Shown piece by piece: positions 46,396 to 55,799 of a stretch of DNA of 64,000 nucleotides. The notes beneath the pieces are model-generated. The model was not told the DNA's origin, ran no database searches, and saw only the letters and a program-made list of their open reading frames with translations. The position numbers and the translations under genes are program-made. This DNA comes from Microglena sp. YARC. Lineage: Eukaryota > Chlorophyta > Chlorophyceae > Chlamydomonadales > Chlamydomonadaceae. The stretch is taken from NCBI GenBank assembly GCA_022414725.1, contig CM039462.1, positions 93,801,278 through 93,865,277 on the forward strand. Reading direction: 5' to 3'. Numbering within the stretch: the first letter of the stretch is position 1; the number at the start of each line of letters is the position of its first letter.

Positions 46396-47223
46396 CGACA
46401 TCTACCTACCGGCTCTTACCTCTTACTCACAAAATATCAATTCATCATGGCCACGCCACCCGGGGAACTATTTTTTGGCGTTGCTTTCCTTCTCATATTG
46501 CTTCTGTACATAATGCGGGTTGGATACTAGGGCGTATACTAGACTTTTACCATCTGTTCAACGGACTGGTCTGCCTGTTTTCAACCACACTAAGGGCGTG
46601 TTTCTAGTTTTTTTTTAGTTTGGGCCTTCCCCGGATTGGGGTTCGGGGATCTACCTGGCAGCGAATTTTCATCTACGTGGATTCTCCGGAATCGTTGGGG
46701 TGAACAGCTGGGCATTCCCCGGGGCATTCTGGTGCCACGCTGCTCTACGCTGTCTGCCACGGCAAGGCAGGCCACGTTCACGCCCTTTTTTGTTTCCACT
46801 GGTCAATTCGCTACTGGATCAGGCCGTCTTTCCTCCCTCAGGCTGCATTGGAGATTTTCTGTCCTGCTTCTGCTTCAGCTTCTTTCGAGTATCTCATGGA
46901 CTTGCCTGGATCGGCATGTAGCTGCGCATCACTTGCTCCCCCGACGATGGAGGCGGACTTCCCTAGATCTCGGTTTTGCCCCAAATCGGGGAGATCAGCA
47001 GACGTCTCCATGCTCGAAGAAGAGCGATAACAGTTGACAACGAATAATAGTTGCAGCGAAACAAAGACAATCTTGGTGTGGAAGCAATAAAAGTCTCACA
47101 GCGCAGAGATTGTACGTGCTGTTGTATTTTTGTGTCACGCTGGGAATACAATTTGTGCTTGTGGTTTAAATCTGTGCATGGATTGCAGCATCAAGCAAGG
47201 GTCGAGAAGAAGTGGCGCATACT
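46396..47223. other. No recognised feature
   Basis: The frame at 46,636-47,037 gives 133 residues with no known motif and no sign of selection that I can judge by eye. No repeat or RNA signal is visible. It could be a decayed element or an unknown gene fragment. Confidence 0.4.
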
Positions 47224-47375
47224 TAGGGATCTGTAATATGATATGATATCATATGATGTTTCTGTGTGACTCAAGCCAAGACATCTGCTTCCATATGATG
47301 ATTGTATGCTATCATATGATATCATAAACAGGTCTGGTCAATCTCATGTGATGTGCCGACCCCTTCACAAACTCG
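47224..47375. mobile_element. ATCATATGAT MITE, diverged copy
   Basis: The left end TAGGGATCTGTAATATGATA resembles the TAGGGAACGGCAATATGATA terminus, and ATATCATATGATG and TGGTCAATCTCATGTGATGT match the family body and right side. The right terminus (CCGACCCCTT) is degraded and no target duplication is visible. Confidence 0.6.
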
Positions 47376-47656
47376 GACTGAGGTTATGGAACTGCTCAAA
47401 TCTTTCTGCAGGCTCTGGGAAATGCCTGAGCAAAACTGTGGGAGTCCCATGCTGTTTGTCTCGGCTAGGACAAGACAACATGAAGAGATGTGATGTTCAA
47501 CATAATAGGAAGGGACAGTCTTTTCAACCGCCTCTTAACTAGCCCTGCCAGGTCATTCAGTATAGTGCCCGATCCCAGTACAGTCTGCTTCCGTCCTTGC
47601 ATCTTGGCGCAATTACCCAGTTGCCCTGTTGCTGTCCTCACCAAGGCGCCTGATCC

Positions 47657-47746
47657 TATACATTACATTACATTACATGTTAAAGTCTACTTGACACCGC
47701 GAGGGTGTATGAGACTCTGACACCGCGAGGGTGTATGAGACTATGA
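47657..47746 (-). mobile_element. LINE 3'-end fragment with (TGTAA)n tail
   Basis: On the minus strand: two copies of AGTCTCATACACCCTCGCGG, TGTCA, then AGTAGACTTTAACATG and (TAATG)n ending in about four TGTAA units. The same 45-bp end occurs downstream of the LINE ORF at 50,536-50,583. This is a severely 5'-truncated insertion of that family, or a SINE borrowing its tail. Confidence 0.75.
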
Positions 47747-47753
47747 CACACAC

Positions 47754-48227
47754 ATGCAGGTCATCAACGAAGTTGGAGAGCAAGTCATCCTAAAGAAGGA
47801 GCAGGGTGTTTTCTTGAAAGGACTGGAAGCCAACATCCAAGCTGAAAGGATGCATCTCCTTGAGAAGAGAATCGAAAGGTGCAAGACAAGCTTGATGCTT
47901 GCTTTGGCTCAAGTGGCTCTGCAGAAATTGAATGTCCTTGTCCATGCGCTCGATCAGAAGAAGAAGATTCTTTCATCAGATCCACATACAGAATATATGC
48001 CCCTCTCACAAGGCACGGAACTTGGTCCACAAGGTGAACCTACCGAGTGCATGATCATTAACAAAAGAGGTAAAAATGTAGGGCTGAAATGCAAGAAGGA
48101 CATCCAGTACAAGCTAATGTCTAAGAACGGGCAGGGAGCAAGCAGTCAAACATTTTATGCATGCTCAGCCCATGCTGGTGGTGCTACAACCTGGTGGCAA
48201 CAAGCATATGACCGTGAGGAATTGTAA
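47754..48227 (+). CDS. Hypothetical 157-residue protein or exon
   Basis: Open from ATG to TAA. The first about 75 residues are charged and helix-prone (VILKKEQGVFLKGLEANIQA, MHLLEKRIERCKTSLML, LDQKKKILSS); the second half has ECMIINKRGKNVGLKCKKD and ends with a Cys-His pair and TTWWQQAYDREEL. I recognise no family. Codon use looks ordinary, unlike the repeats around it, so it may be a real exon: GCAG at 47,755-47,758 could be an acceptor, with the coding part starting at GTC. A LINE tail lies directly upstream and a SINE directly downstream. Confidence 0.5.
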   Translation: MQVINEVGEQVILKKEQGVFLKGLEANIQAERMHLLEKRIERCKTSLMLALAQVALQKLNVLVHALDQKKKILSSDPHTEYMPLSQGTELGPQGEPTECMIINKRGKNVGLKCKKDIQYKLMSKNGQGASSQTFYACSAHAGGATTWWQQAYDREEL

Positions 48228-48305
48228 TGATCTTCACATTACCTTGTCATAGGCAGGCCATTGTTTGTACTAAATTCGGTGAAAACAAAGCATGCTGTAA
48301 TCGGT

Positions 48306-48495
48306 TAATGATAACACCTGGTGGGGCATGGTATTAAGGGAGCCCCGTCTTACAGCGGTAGAGAACGGGCTGCTACTCTACCTGGACAAAGCTACCATGG
48401 CAGTTGACAGCGACCGCGAACACTAAAGCGCACCCGTAGAGATTCGAACTCCGCACCTTGTTTCGACCATTGACTCAGTCGACGAAGAAAAAAAC
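48306..48495 (-). mobile_element. tRNA-derived SINE, copy D
   Basis: Minus strand: B-box-like GAGTTCGAATCTC near 48,438-48,450, then GGGTGCGCTTTAGTGTTCGC, CAACTGCCATGGTAGCTTTG, GGGCTCCCTTAATACCATGC and the end GGTGTTATCATTAAC. The A-box side (ACTGAGTCAATGG) is recognisable but weaker. It lies in opposite orientation to copy C. Confidence 0.87.
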
Positions 48496-48497
48496 TG

Positions 48498-48715
48498 AGA
48501 AAGCTTGTGGTACATATCTAGGTACACAACCACCACCAGCACCACCACAGCAAGCAGCACCACCAGCACCACCACAACATGCACCACCAGCACCAGTATC
48601 ACCACCACCACCACCACCACAACACGCAACACCAGCACCAGTACCACCACCAGCACCACCAACACCAGTACCACCACCACAAAAGCATGCGGTACATATC
48701 TAGGTTCTTTCCAGG
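48498..48715. repeat. ACC-triplet microsatellite between two direct repeats
   Basis: ACCACC/AGCACC triplets from 48,527 to 48,690 are flanked by TGTGGTACATATCTAGGT (48,506-48,523) and TGCGGTACATATCTAGGT (about 48,688-48,705). Such flanking repeats suggest expansion by slippage between them. The long frames here are repeat translations. Confidence 0.85.
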
Positions 48716-48766
48716 CATACTTATCGAAGAGCCTAAGATTAGCATGCCACAGCACACATATACAAC

Positions 48767-49855
48767 TAGGGAACGGCAGAATGATATCATATGATTAGGG
48801 TTGGGCCGACATATGAACGTTTACTCATACGTTATAAGCTCATATGTATATATACGCCGTACATTATTTCTCGAAACGTATGAGTATAAACGTATAAAAA
48901 CGTATGAGTTGTACTTAGAAAAGTACAGCATGCATTCCGGCACTTTACTATCTTGTTTTTTTCATTCCATTTATAATTTAGATAGCTCATCGGAAAGCTA
49001 TTGACCTCCTCAATCACAATATGCAATACAATTAACCTTTCACACTTACCATTTTGTTTAAATCTGGCCTACAGTTTGATTTAGATAGCCAGGATGGCAC
49101 ACATATTAGAGCGCCACCTAGCCTTCCATTCCACAAGCTGTGCTCCTACGTGGGCTTGAAGGATTGATGTTGCAAGCCTAGTGCAATGTGAAGATGGACA
49201 ATATTGCAATATAGTTATGTACTAATGTTATTATTACCTGTAGCTGACTCACAGAGCTGCCTATAAGCTGCAGCATACTTGGTCTGAAACATGTAGCTGA
49301 CTAACAGAGCGGCCTATAAGCTGCAGCATACTTGGTCTGAAACCAGTAGCTGACTTAGGGAGCTGTGTATAAATAATGATGAGAACATGGACAATATTAA
49401 TATATTACTGGCATTGAATGAATCCCTTAGATTGGCACCGCGCTTCTAAGTCGGCACGCTTTCTGCTCGAGTTATCTTTTTTTGAGATTTGGACAATTTA
49501 AACTTGCCAGTTTTATTTAAGAGTTGGTATGTGATGCCTACGAAATTAACAACGTGGCAATACCTTTAAACCCATGTAAAAGTATTTCCCCCAGATGTGC
49601 AACAATTATGTTTATATGCATACGTTTATACGTTCATGCGTTTATACGGCACATTAAAATGAAAATATATGTTTGCTTCCCAACCCTACATGTGATATCA
49701 TGTCATCATATGATATCATACGATATCATATGATGCCGGCAGTCTGACGAGGCTAAAGTCACAATTTATAGACAATATCATATGCTGCAATTTGTATGCT
49801 ATTATATGAGATCATACTCGCGTTTGGTCAACATCATATGATATGACGGTCCCTA
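48767..49855. mobile_element. ATCATATGAT hAT-like MITE, interrupted by a second element
   Basis: Ends TAGGGAACGGCA (left) and TAGGGACCGTCA (right, reverse complement) with flanking 8-bp duplications TATACAAC (48,759-48,766) and CATACAAC (49,856-49,863), 7 of 8 equal. Without the nested insertion (48,796-49,688 plus one 8-bp copy) the element is about 188 bp, close to the 176-bp member in the SEC31 intron. The body right of the insertion (GATGCCGGCAGTCTGACGAG, TTTGGTCAACATCATATGAT) matches that member. Confidence 0.85.
48796..49688. mobile_element. Nested 893-bp non-autonomous hAT-like element
   Basis: Ends TAGGGTTGGG and CCCAACCCTA are perfect 10-bp inverted repeats; flanking 8-mers are CATATGAT and CATGTGAT, 7 of 8 equal, the target size of hAT transposons. 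Both ends carry clusters of ACGTAT/ATAAACGTAT words (48,810-48,910 and 49,615-49,650), like subterminal transposase sites. Inside, AGCTGACT...AGAG...GCCTATAAGCTGCAGCATACT repeats at 49,242 and 49,298. No transposase frame. Confidence 0.87.
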
Positions 49856-49931
49856 CATACAACCAGGGAGTGTTCGACATGGTGTACTTAACCAATAACA
49901 ATGTGGGGATACAGGACCAGGCAGGGCAGGG

Positions 49932-50190
49932 TTGTTCAGGATACTGTGTCCTGCGTCGAAGGGTCCGTTGTGTCCTGAGACACAACATGGGGAGGTTCAG
50001 TTGCGACGCAGACACAGCTTTTGTGGGTTGGTTGCGTTGCAGGAGGCAGGCTATGGGTTGGTTTTGGCTCGGTTACGTCTCAGGGCACAGGCTATCCTGG
50101 GTTGGTTGCATCTCAGGTTGCAGGCTGTTTAATTGGTTGAGTCTCAGGGCGCAGACCTGGGGATCCTCCTGAACAGACCTGGACAAGGGT
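49932..50190 (+). repeat. Dispersed GACGCAACGG-type repeat, copy 3
   Basis: It starts TTGTTCAGGATACTGTGTCC and contains GGGTCCGTTGTGTC, several GGGTTGGTTGCRT(C/T) units and the end GGGGATCCTCCTGAACAGAC, parallel to copy 1 (GGGGGTTCTCCTGGACAAAC). No coding capacity. Confidence 0.75.
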
Positions 50191-50530
50191 AGGACAGTTG
50201 CGTCTGAGTTTATTGAGGGAGTACTGGGTTTCTTCCCCCGAAGAATCAGAACCACAGTTTTGATTTCCCCCCCGAACTGAAGAATCAGAACCGCAGTTTT
50301 AATATTGGACGTTGCGGTTTTCTGAGGTCAGACCGCACTTTGTTCAAGGTCAAAAAGACTTATTAGGGTTTAGGGTTTACAAGCAATTTGTTGCATTTAC
50401 TGGTTAAGATGGCTAGCAGCCAAGTTCCTGGATGGAGGCATGTAACCTAGTTCAAGTTTCAAGGCAAAACAGACATGTTTACAAGGCCACTATGTAATTT
50501 GGTTGGTAAGCTTCTCATACATTCAATCAA
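50191..50530. other. Spacer with CAGAACCGCAGTTTT words and short telomere-like repeat
   Basis: GAAGAATCAGAACC(A/G)CAGTTTT occurs twice (50,242 and 50,280), and TTAGGGTTTAGGGTTTA lies at 50,362-50,379. GGTCAGACCGCA at about 50,323 recurs at 54,561 on the far side of the LINE, so the two flanks may belong to one older sequence split by the LINE. No gene. Confidence 0.55.
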
Positions 50531-53500
50531 ATTACAATACATGTTAAAGTCTACTTGACACCGCGAGGGTGTATGAGACTCTGTGCTTTAAACAAAAAGA
50601 AAAAGCACCCACAAAGCAAAAAACCCCATTACATCAGGGGTGTGTCGAGGACAAACAAACCAAACTCCCAACCACCGTTTTGGTGGCGTAGGTATTAAAC
50701 CCCTTAGAGCAGGACCCAGATCTCAACCACTTACAGTGGCGGAGGTAAGAAGCTAACAAATGAGAAGTCTCAAGAAGAAAAAAAAGGGATAATAAATTAC
50801 GGTGCCACTAAGCAGTCCAGGGCTTCCTGTCTTGCTCTTCTACAAGTAGAAAGATAGTCGGCTAGGTTGCTCCAAAAAGACTTAGTGCCATTTCCATTCA
50901 TAAAGGTTCTGAATGTGGAATCGCAGAATTCCACATTCCATACGGTTAAGTCGGTATCCTCATGGACATGCCTATAAATATCTGTAAACAGATTCTGGTA
51001 GCGGAGGCGAATATCATTATAAAAAGGGCACTCAAACATATGCATTTCATCCTCAGTTTTTTGGAACCCACACATTTGACAGTGTCTCATTGAGCGAGGG
51101 ATGTGTGCTCTATCCACCACCCTCATTCTTTCTGTGTTCAGCCAATGGGAACCCATTCTAAACTGTGCTATAGAACGAATCTGATCCTGCTTATGTAAGG
51201 CGGATGTAAAGGGAATCAAGCCATTCTCATCATTGCTGTTGGCTGCGAACCATTTTTGGTATCGGAGGCGTTTAAAGCCAACCCTTCTCTCATCAGGGAT
51301 GTCTCTAACTGCATTGGTGTCACTTGGGTACTTAAACCTCCATGACTCAAAAACTTCAGACATAATACCTGCGACATCGACAGCCTCCAAAATGTTGATG
51401 TTTTTACTGGATCCTAGCTTGTGGAGAGCACAACGCAAGTCATGAACCCAGCCAGTGTTGGAGTCAAAAGATTCCTCAAGAGCCATTCTAATGAGATCCT
51501 CAGGTTCTTTATGTATGGTCTTGTTCCAGAAGCGCAAAGCTTGTTTAAGCCAAGCAAAACACAACGGGGTTCTACCCAGCTCTTCCATGATAATATTAGA
51601 TGTAGTAGATTGGCAAACACCCAACATTTGTTTAAGTATACCTCTATGCCATTTCTCACAAGCATGGTCATTTGAGATAAGTGTGTTGCTCAGAATAGAA
51701 GGAGCCCACACCTCACAGCCAAAATTCAGGATAGGTTGTACAAGAGAATCAAACAGGTGGGTGAGAATATCAATATTGTATATCTCCATAGTATGGCATC
51801 GCCTACGAAGCATGTGGTGTGCCTTTTGGGCCTTAGTGAGCATCCTAGAAAAAGCAGCTTTTGCACGATTGCTTGAGTCACCATCCACAAAGAGGGATCC
51901 CAAGTAGATAAAAGATAACTTTGTAGAAAGTTGTGCTCCATCATAGACAAATTTGTAATCAGGATCCATGCGGGCCTCATCACAGAATTGTTTGTTGAAA
52001 ACGACAATCTCAGTTTTCTTTATATTCACAGCCATCTTAGTAGCCTCGCAGAAATCTCTCAGGCAGTCAAGCATCGCTTGCATATCTGCCGGGGATTCTG
52101 CCATTATAGCTAGGTCATCAGCATAAAGTAACAGTTGCAGAATCTTTCCCCTAAGCTCAGCCCCTACATTTGGGAGCTTGGATTGGAGGAAAGATTCAAT
52201 TCTATCAATGAACAGACCGAATAGGAGTGGGGATAGGGGGTCTCCTTGTTTAACTCCTACAAGGGATGGAAAGGAGGATCCAATGTCCCCATGTAGGCGA
52301 ACTTGGAAAACAACATGATTATACATGGACTTCAGAATACTGAGATAGGGGTCCTTGACTCCTAGCCTTGCTAAGCAATCCCATAGCAAGTCTCTGTTGA
52401 CCCAATCATAAGCCTTCTTGAAATCAACAAAAGCCACAAAGAGTGGTTTTTTCTTTTCTCTATATTTATCTACAATATGGTTAAGAATGAATGATGCATC
52501 TGCAGTACCCCTACCACTTCTAAATCCATATTGGCCAGCGGCTCTGAGGTTGAATTCTTCTGACCAATCATCTAGTCTACGTAGCATGCAAAGGGAGAAG
52601 ATCTTTCCTATGGAGTTGCTCACCGCAAGACCTCGATAGTTGTCCTTGTCATACACACTGCCTTTGGATTTGGGTACGGGTACCAAGGCAGCTGCAGCCC
52701 ATTGGCTAGGGTAAGAAGTCTTCCAGATGAGATTAAACAGGTTAGTCATAGCTTGTACAAATCGGGAGTTGGCCTCATGGGAAGCAAATCTGTACCATTC
52801 TGCAGGGATACCATCTACCCCGGGGGAGGAGTTTTTCCGTAGGGATTGGAGAACAGAAAACACCTCCTGGGTGGTAAAGTCTTGACATAACCATGTTGGT
52901 GCGGCCTCTATCTGAGGTCCATCAGCTTGAGGGACAAAGTCCCTAGCATCCAGACTTGGATCAATACCTACTTGCACATCAAAGAGGTCTGCAAAATAAT
53001 CAGTCCAATCATGAATTGTGATATCTGCCGTAGTGGCCTTGTTAGGCTCACGCACGTCTTTCCAAAAACTTTTCGGATTATGCCGAAGATTCGTATGAAG
53101 GTTCTCCATGCGTGTTTCTAGCCACTTCCTCTTCTTTCTTCTGAGAATCCTCTTGTACTCCTTGTGCATAGAACCAGCCAAGTCAGAGCTAGAGCCATGT
53201 TGATGTTCTGCTTGGCTTGCTGCCTGTCTAGCACGATTGCATTCATCATCATACCATGCGTTCACGGGCCCGTGCTTACGCTTAGCTACAGGTTTGTGAC
53301 ATGGTGTGCATTTGCTTATGGCTAGTTCAATAGCACTAGCAATCCCCTTCTCTGAATCTTCCATAGATGAGCTATGGAGTGCATTGTCAAGTAATCGGTT
53401 AACGTCTGGATCACGCTTAATTGTGTGTGCATACATCTGGACATAGTTGTCTTTCCATTTCAGTTTGGGCGAAGGTTTACCACCAGCAGGTGTACTAATA

Positions 53501-54290
53501 GTACCTTGAGAAGGCCTAAGGGCAGCATCTGGTATGTGGAGTGTGATAGGCATGTGGTCAAACTTTCCACCCCCGGGCCTGAGAGGGCAGTCATGCTTGG
53601 GAGCCACACTAAACTTGACTCCTGGGGTGTTGAGAAGACTAGGGGCGGCTAGCGCATAATCAATGACAGATTTCTTGTCCATGCCATCTGCAAAGAAGGT
53701 ATGTGCACCTTGCATATCACCTTCTGTTCTACCGTTAAGGATGATAAGACCAGTTACTACACATAGCTGGAGTAGGGCCCCCCCCAATCGATTGGGGGGA
53801 GCTGTGTCCATGCTACACCTCGGTTGAATGGTTTGGTTGGGGGCTGTACTACTGGTTTGGGATACTGGTTCATCTCCTAACTCGGTATCATCATTGTCCA
53901 CACCAAGACCAACCCGAGCGTTGAAGTCACCCATCACCACAACGTTGCCTTTTTCCTGGAAGTTCCCAATGATTTTACCTAGAGTGAGGAAGTGGTCCTC
54001 TATACTAATGCAGTCGTCACCATGTTTGTAGTATGAGCTGTTAGCATGTGGGATATAGCACACACCAATGTGTGTTCCATGTATGCGAATCCATGCCATG
54101 CCTAATTCAGGTGCCTCATGGACTAAAGTAGCATTTAGGCAAGTGCGGACATAGATAGCGACCCCCCCATCCTTGCTCAACTTGGGGCGAGGGGCACAAG
54201 AAAGGCATTTGAAACCTGGAATGTGGAAACCTGAAATGAGTTGCATCAAAAATGCAGACCAAGGGGTAGATTCACAGGATTCCCCCTAAG
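50531..54290 (-). mobile_element. APE-type non-LTR retrotransposon (LINE), 5'-truncated
   Basis: The minus-strand body includes one long ORF (50,797-54,249), about 260 bp of 3' UTR and a 3' end that, by comparison with 47,657-47,746, reads GTCAAGTAGACTTTAACATG plus TGTAA-type tail. The 5' side stops inside the endonuclease: in-frame codons continue upstream to a stop at 54,286-54,288, but the first catalytic motifs are missing. The (TTTAGGG)n block at 54,335 lies about 50 bp beyond. A second telomere-like word is 150 bp beyond the 3' end. Confidence 0.9.
50797..54249 (-). CDS. LINE ORF: endonuclease-reverse transcriptase, 1,150 residues
   Basis: The protein nicks target DNA and reverse-transcribes the LINE RNA in place. 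Endonuclease motifs: GGVAIYVR (28-35), GDFNAR (107-112), IDYAL (196-200), FDHMP (230-234); the N-terminal Asn and Glu motifs of the family are missing, so the endonuclease is incomplete. Reverse transcriptase: GVDGIPAEW (477-485), FVDFKKAYDWV with the first catalytic Asp (607-617), VKQGDPLSP (666-674), YADD (709-712). A C-terminal Cys-x2-Cys-x9-His-x3-Cys knuckle (1057-1074) follows. No RNase H domain seen. The first ATG is at 54,246; the codon before it is TTG. The frame is uninterrupted over 3.4 kb, so the copy is young. L1- or Jockey-like clade; not resolved by eye. Confidence 0.95.
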   Translation of the reverse strand: MMQLISGFHIPGFKCLSCAPRPKLSKDGGVAIYVRTCLNATLVHEAPELGMAWIRIHGTHIGVCYIPHANSSYYKHGDDCISIEDHFLTLGKIIGNFQEKGNVVVMGDFNARVGLGVDNDDTELGDEPVSQTSSTAPNQTIQPRCSMDTAPPNRLGGALLQLCVVTGLIILNGRTEGDMQGAHTFFADGMDKKSVIDYALAAPSLLNTPGVKFSVAPKHDCPLRPGGGKFDHMPITLHIPDAALRPSQGTISTPAGGKPSPKLKWKDNYVQMYAHTIKRDPDVNRLLDNALHSSSMEDSEKGIASAIELAISKCTPCHKPVAKRKHGPVNAWYDDECNRARQAASQAEHQHGSSSDLAGSMHKEYKRILRRKKRKWLETRMENLHTNLRHNPKSFWKDVREPNKATTADITIHDWTDYFADLFDVQVGIDPSLDARDFVPQADGPQIEAAPTWLCQDFTTQEVFSVLQSLRKNSSPGVDGIPAEWYRFASHEANSRFVQAMTNLFNLIWKTSYPSQWAAAALVPVPKSKGSVYDKDNYRGLAVSNSIGKIFSLCMLRRLDDWSEEFNLRAAGQYGFRSGRGTADASFILNHIVDKYREKKKPLFVAFVDFKKAYDWVNRDLLWDCLARLGVKDPYLSILKSMYNHVVFQVRLHGDIGSSFPSLVGVKQGDPLSPLLFGLFIDRIESFLQSKLPNVGAELRGKILQLLLYADDLAIMAESPADMQAMLDCLRDFCEATKMAVNIKKTEIVVFNKQFCDEARMDPDYKFVYDGAQLSTKLSFIYLGSLFVDGDSSNRAKAAFSRMLTKAQKAHHMLRRRCHTMEIYNIDILTHLFDSLVQPILNFGCEVWAPSILSNTLISNDHACEKWHRGILKQMLGVCQSTTSNIIMEELGRTPLCFAWLKQALRFWNKTIHKEPEDLIRMALEESFDSNTGWVHDLRCALHKLGSSKNINILEAVDVAGIMSEVFESWRFKYPSDTNAVRDIPDERRVGFKRLRYQKWFAANSNDENGLIPFTSALHKQDQIRSIAQFRMGSHWLNTERMRVVDRAHIPRSMRHCQMCGFQKTEDEMHMFECPFYNDIRLRYQNLFTDIYRHVHEDTDLTVWNVEFCDSTFRTFMNGNGTKSFWSNLADYLSTCRRARQEALDCLVAP

Positions 54291-54334
54291 GCCTAATAGT
54301 ATGACCGTACTATTTAACTCGCAAGTGCACGAAA

Positions 54335-54363
54335 GGTTTAGGGTTTAGGGTTTAGGGTTTAGG
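54335..54363. repeat. Interstitial telomere-type repeat (TTTAGGG)n
   Basis: Three perfect TTTAGGG units with partial units on each side. TTTAGGG is the land-plant telomere repeat and occurs in many green algae. It sits next to the truncated 5' end of the LINE. Confidence 0.92.
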
Positions 54364-55502
54364 TATATTTTTGGAAAAGATTTAACCATATCAAAAACAT
54401 TATGATCAAGCGATCATTTGGCGGTCTCGCTGGGTCAGCTTCCCCTAAGCCCCTCAAGCCTGTGGCCCTGTGCCCACAGATCTGGTTATTTTCCAGCGGC
54501 CAGACCGCGACTTATCTTTTGGACACGTCAGTTCCAGTTATGCTGAATCGACAATTAACTGCGGTCAGACCGCAGTCTCAGTTAGTTTCAGTCGGTTCTT
54601 CCCGGATTTTTTAAAGAGACGCAGAACCGCGCGGCCTGTCCTACCCTCACTTGTACAGTACCAGAGCAGAAGCCAATAACTTTTCTCCGTGCAGTCAAGC
54701 CAGTCTCATTTATATTTCAGTTAATATAATCGTCATGTTCTTCCCTTCTGGTGGGCATGCAGCGCAGTAAGGCGTTAGATACGCGGGTTCAAAATTTGAG
54801 GGTCGTGCTCTTTAGTTCCCCCCTTACCCTAATTACACAAGAAGGCAGGACATCGACAACAGTACCCAAGCAGAGACGCAAGAGTACTTTGCCAGGGATA
54901 CCGGACTCTCAACCATGACCGGGGATATTTTTTCCGCTATATATAGCGATCGCTAGTTTCGACCCCGTTTTCGAGAAATTATCGCTATAAAAAGTTTTTT
55001 TTTGTTGCCCCAAATGGCCCTAAAAAGCTACAGAAAGCTATAAACAGCTATATAAACACTAAAACGCTGTCCCTGGAGGAGCCCTGAAACCATAAAGCTA
55101 GAAGAAACCAATTTTAGATTTGAAAACATTATCACTGTCTCAACCATGACCTCTATGCGCAGGATAAGCGTACAGAAGAAGATGGTCAACCATGAATTTG
55201 GTGCCAAGGCCGGCCTAGAATAAACATGCAGAATATATAACATTATCTAACATTATCTAGTGCCAGGGATAACAAAACAAGTTTGATGCAGCGTCGCCTG
55301 CGACGCTAAAAAATGGCGGAGAGTGATCGCGAGGGAGCGACAGGTGGCAACAGAAGCGAGTTAGTTACGAGACCGTTGGCTGACGTGTTGGGCTTCATCA
55401 CGGTCAGATGGATGGATGGATGGATGGATGGATGGTCCCTCGACCAGACACAAGGGTAACACTGGGGGCTCCCGCCCCTCAGAAGGGGGGACTCCGCCAA
55501 AA
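54364..55502. other. Unclassified repeat-like region, no gene
   Basis: Contains TGCGGTCAGACCGCAG (near palindrome, about 54,560), TATATATAGCGATCGCTA (about 54,938-54,955), and the related words CTCAACCATGACC at 54,912 and 55,138. A (GGAT)n microsatellite of about seven units lies at 55,405-55,433. No frame resembles a protein. Confidence 0.5.
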
Positions 55503-55575
55503 AGTAGCAGCCCGTTATCTAACGCTGTAAGACAGGGCTCCCTTAATACCACGCCCCACCAGGCGTTATCATTAC
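55503..55575 (+). mobile_element. SINE 3' fragment, copy E
   Basis: AGTAGCAGCCCGTTATCTAA, CGCTGTAAGACAGGGCTCCC, TTAATACCACGCCCCACC and AGGCGTTATCATTAC match the last third of the SINE body in copy D. The tRNA head is missing: a 5'-truncated insertion. Confidence 0.85.
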
Positions 55576-55799
55576 TTTGCCAAGGATGACAGGCCAGAAG
55601 AATATCGCCTTAGACACCCATGACAGGTCAGAAGAAGAACAGCACTTGTGAATTCTGCGCCAAGACTGAAGTTTCAGAGAAAGATTGACAGCCACGAATT
55701 GTGCTCCAAGAATATAAGTTCAGAAAAAGGAATGCCACCAAGGTTGTGACAGCATCACACTAGGGAGTAGTTTAGTATGATGATCCTAGTTGGTACAAT

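Noticed and set aside
46636..47037. 133-residue frame as a gene
   Set aside because: No motif, no clear codon bias, and competing frames of similar length overlap it.
48423..48755. Val-rich minus-strand frame (membrane-protein-like)
   Set aside because: It is a translation of the ACC triplet repeat.
51421..54031. Plus-strand frames across the LINE
   Set aside because: Shadows of the minus-strand endonuclease-reverse transcriptase ORF.
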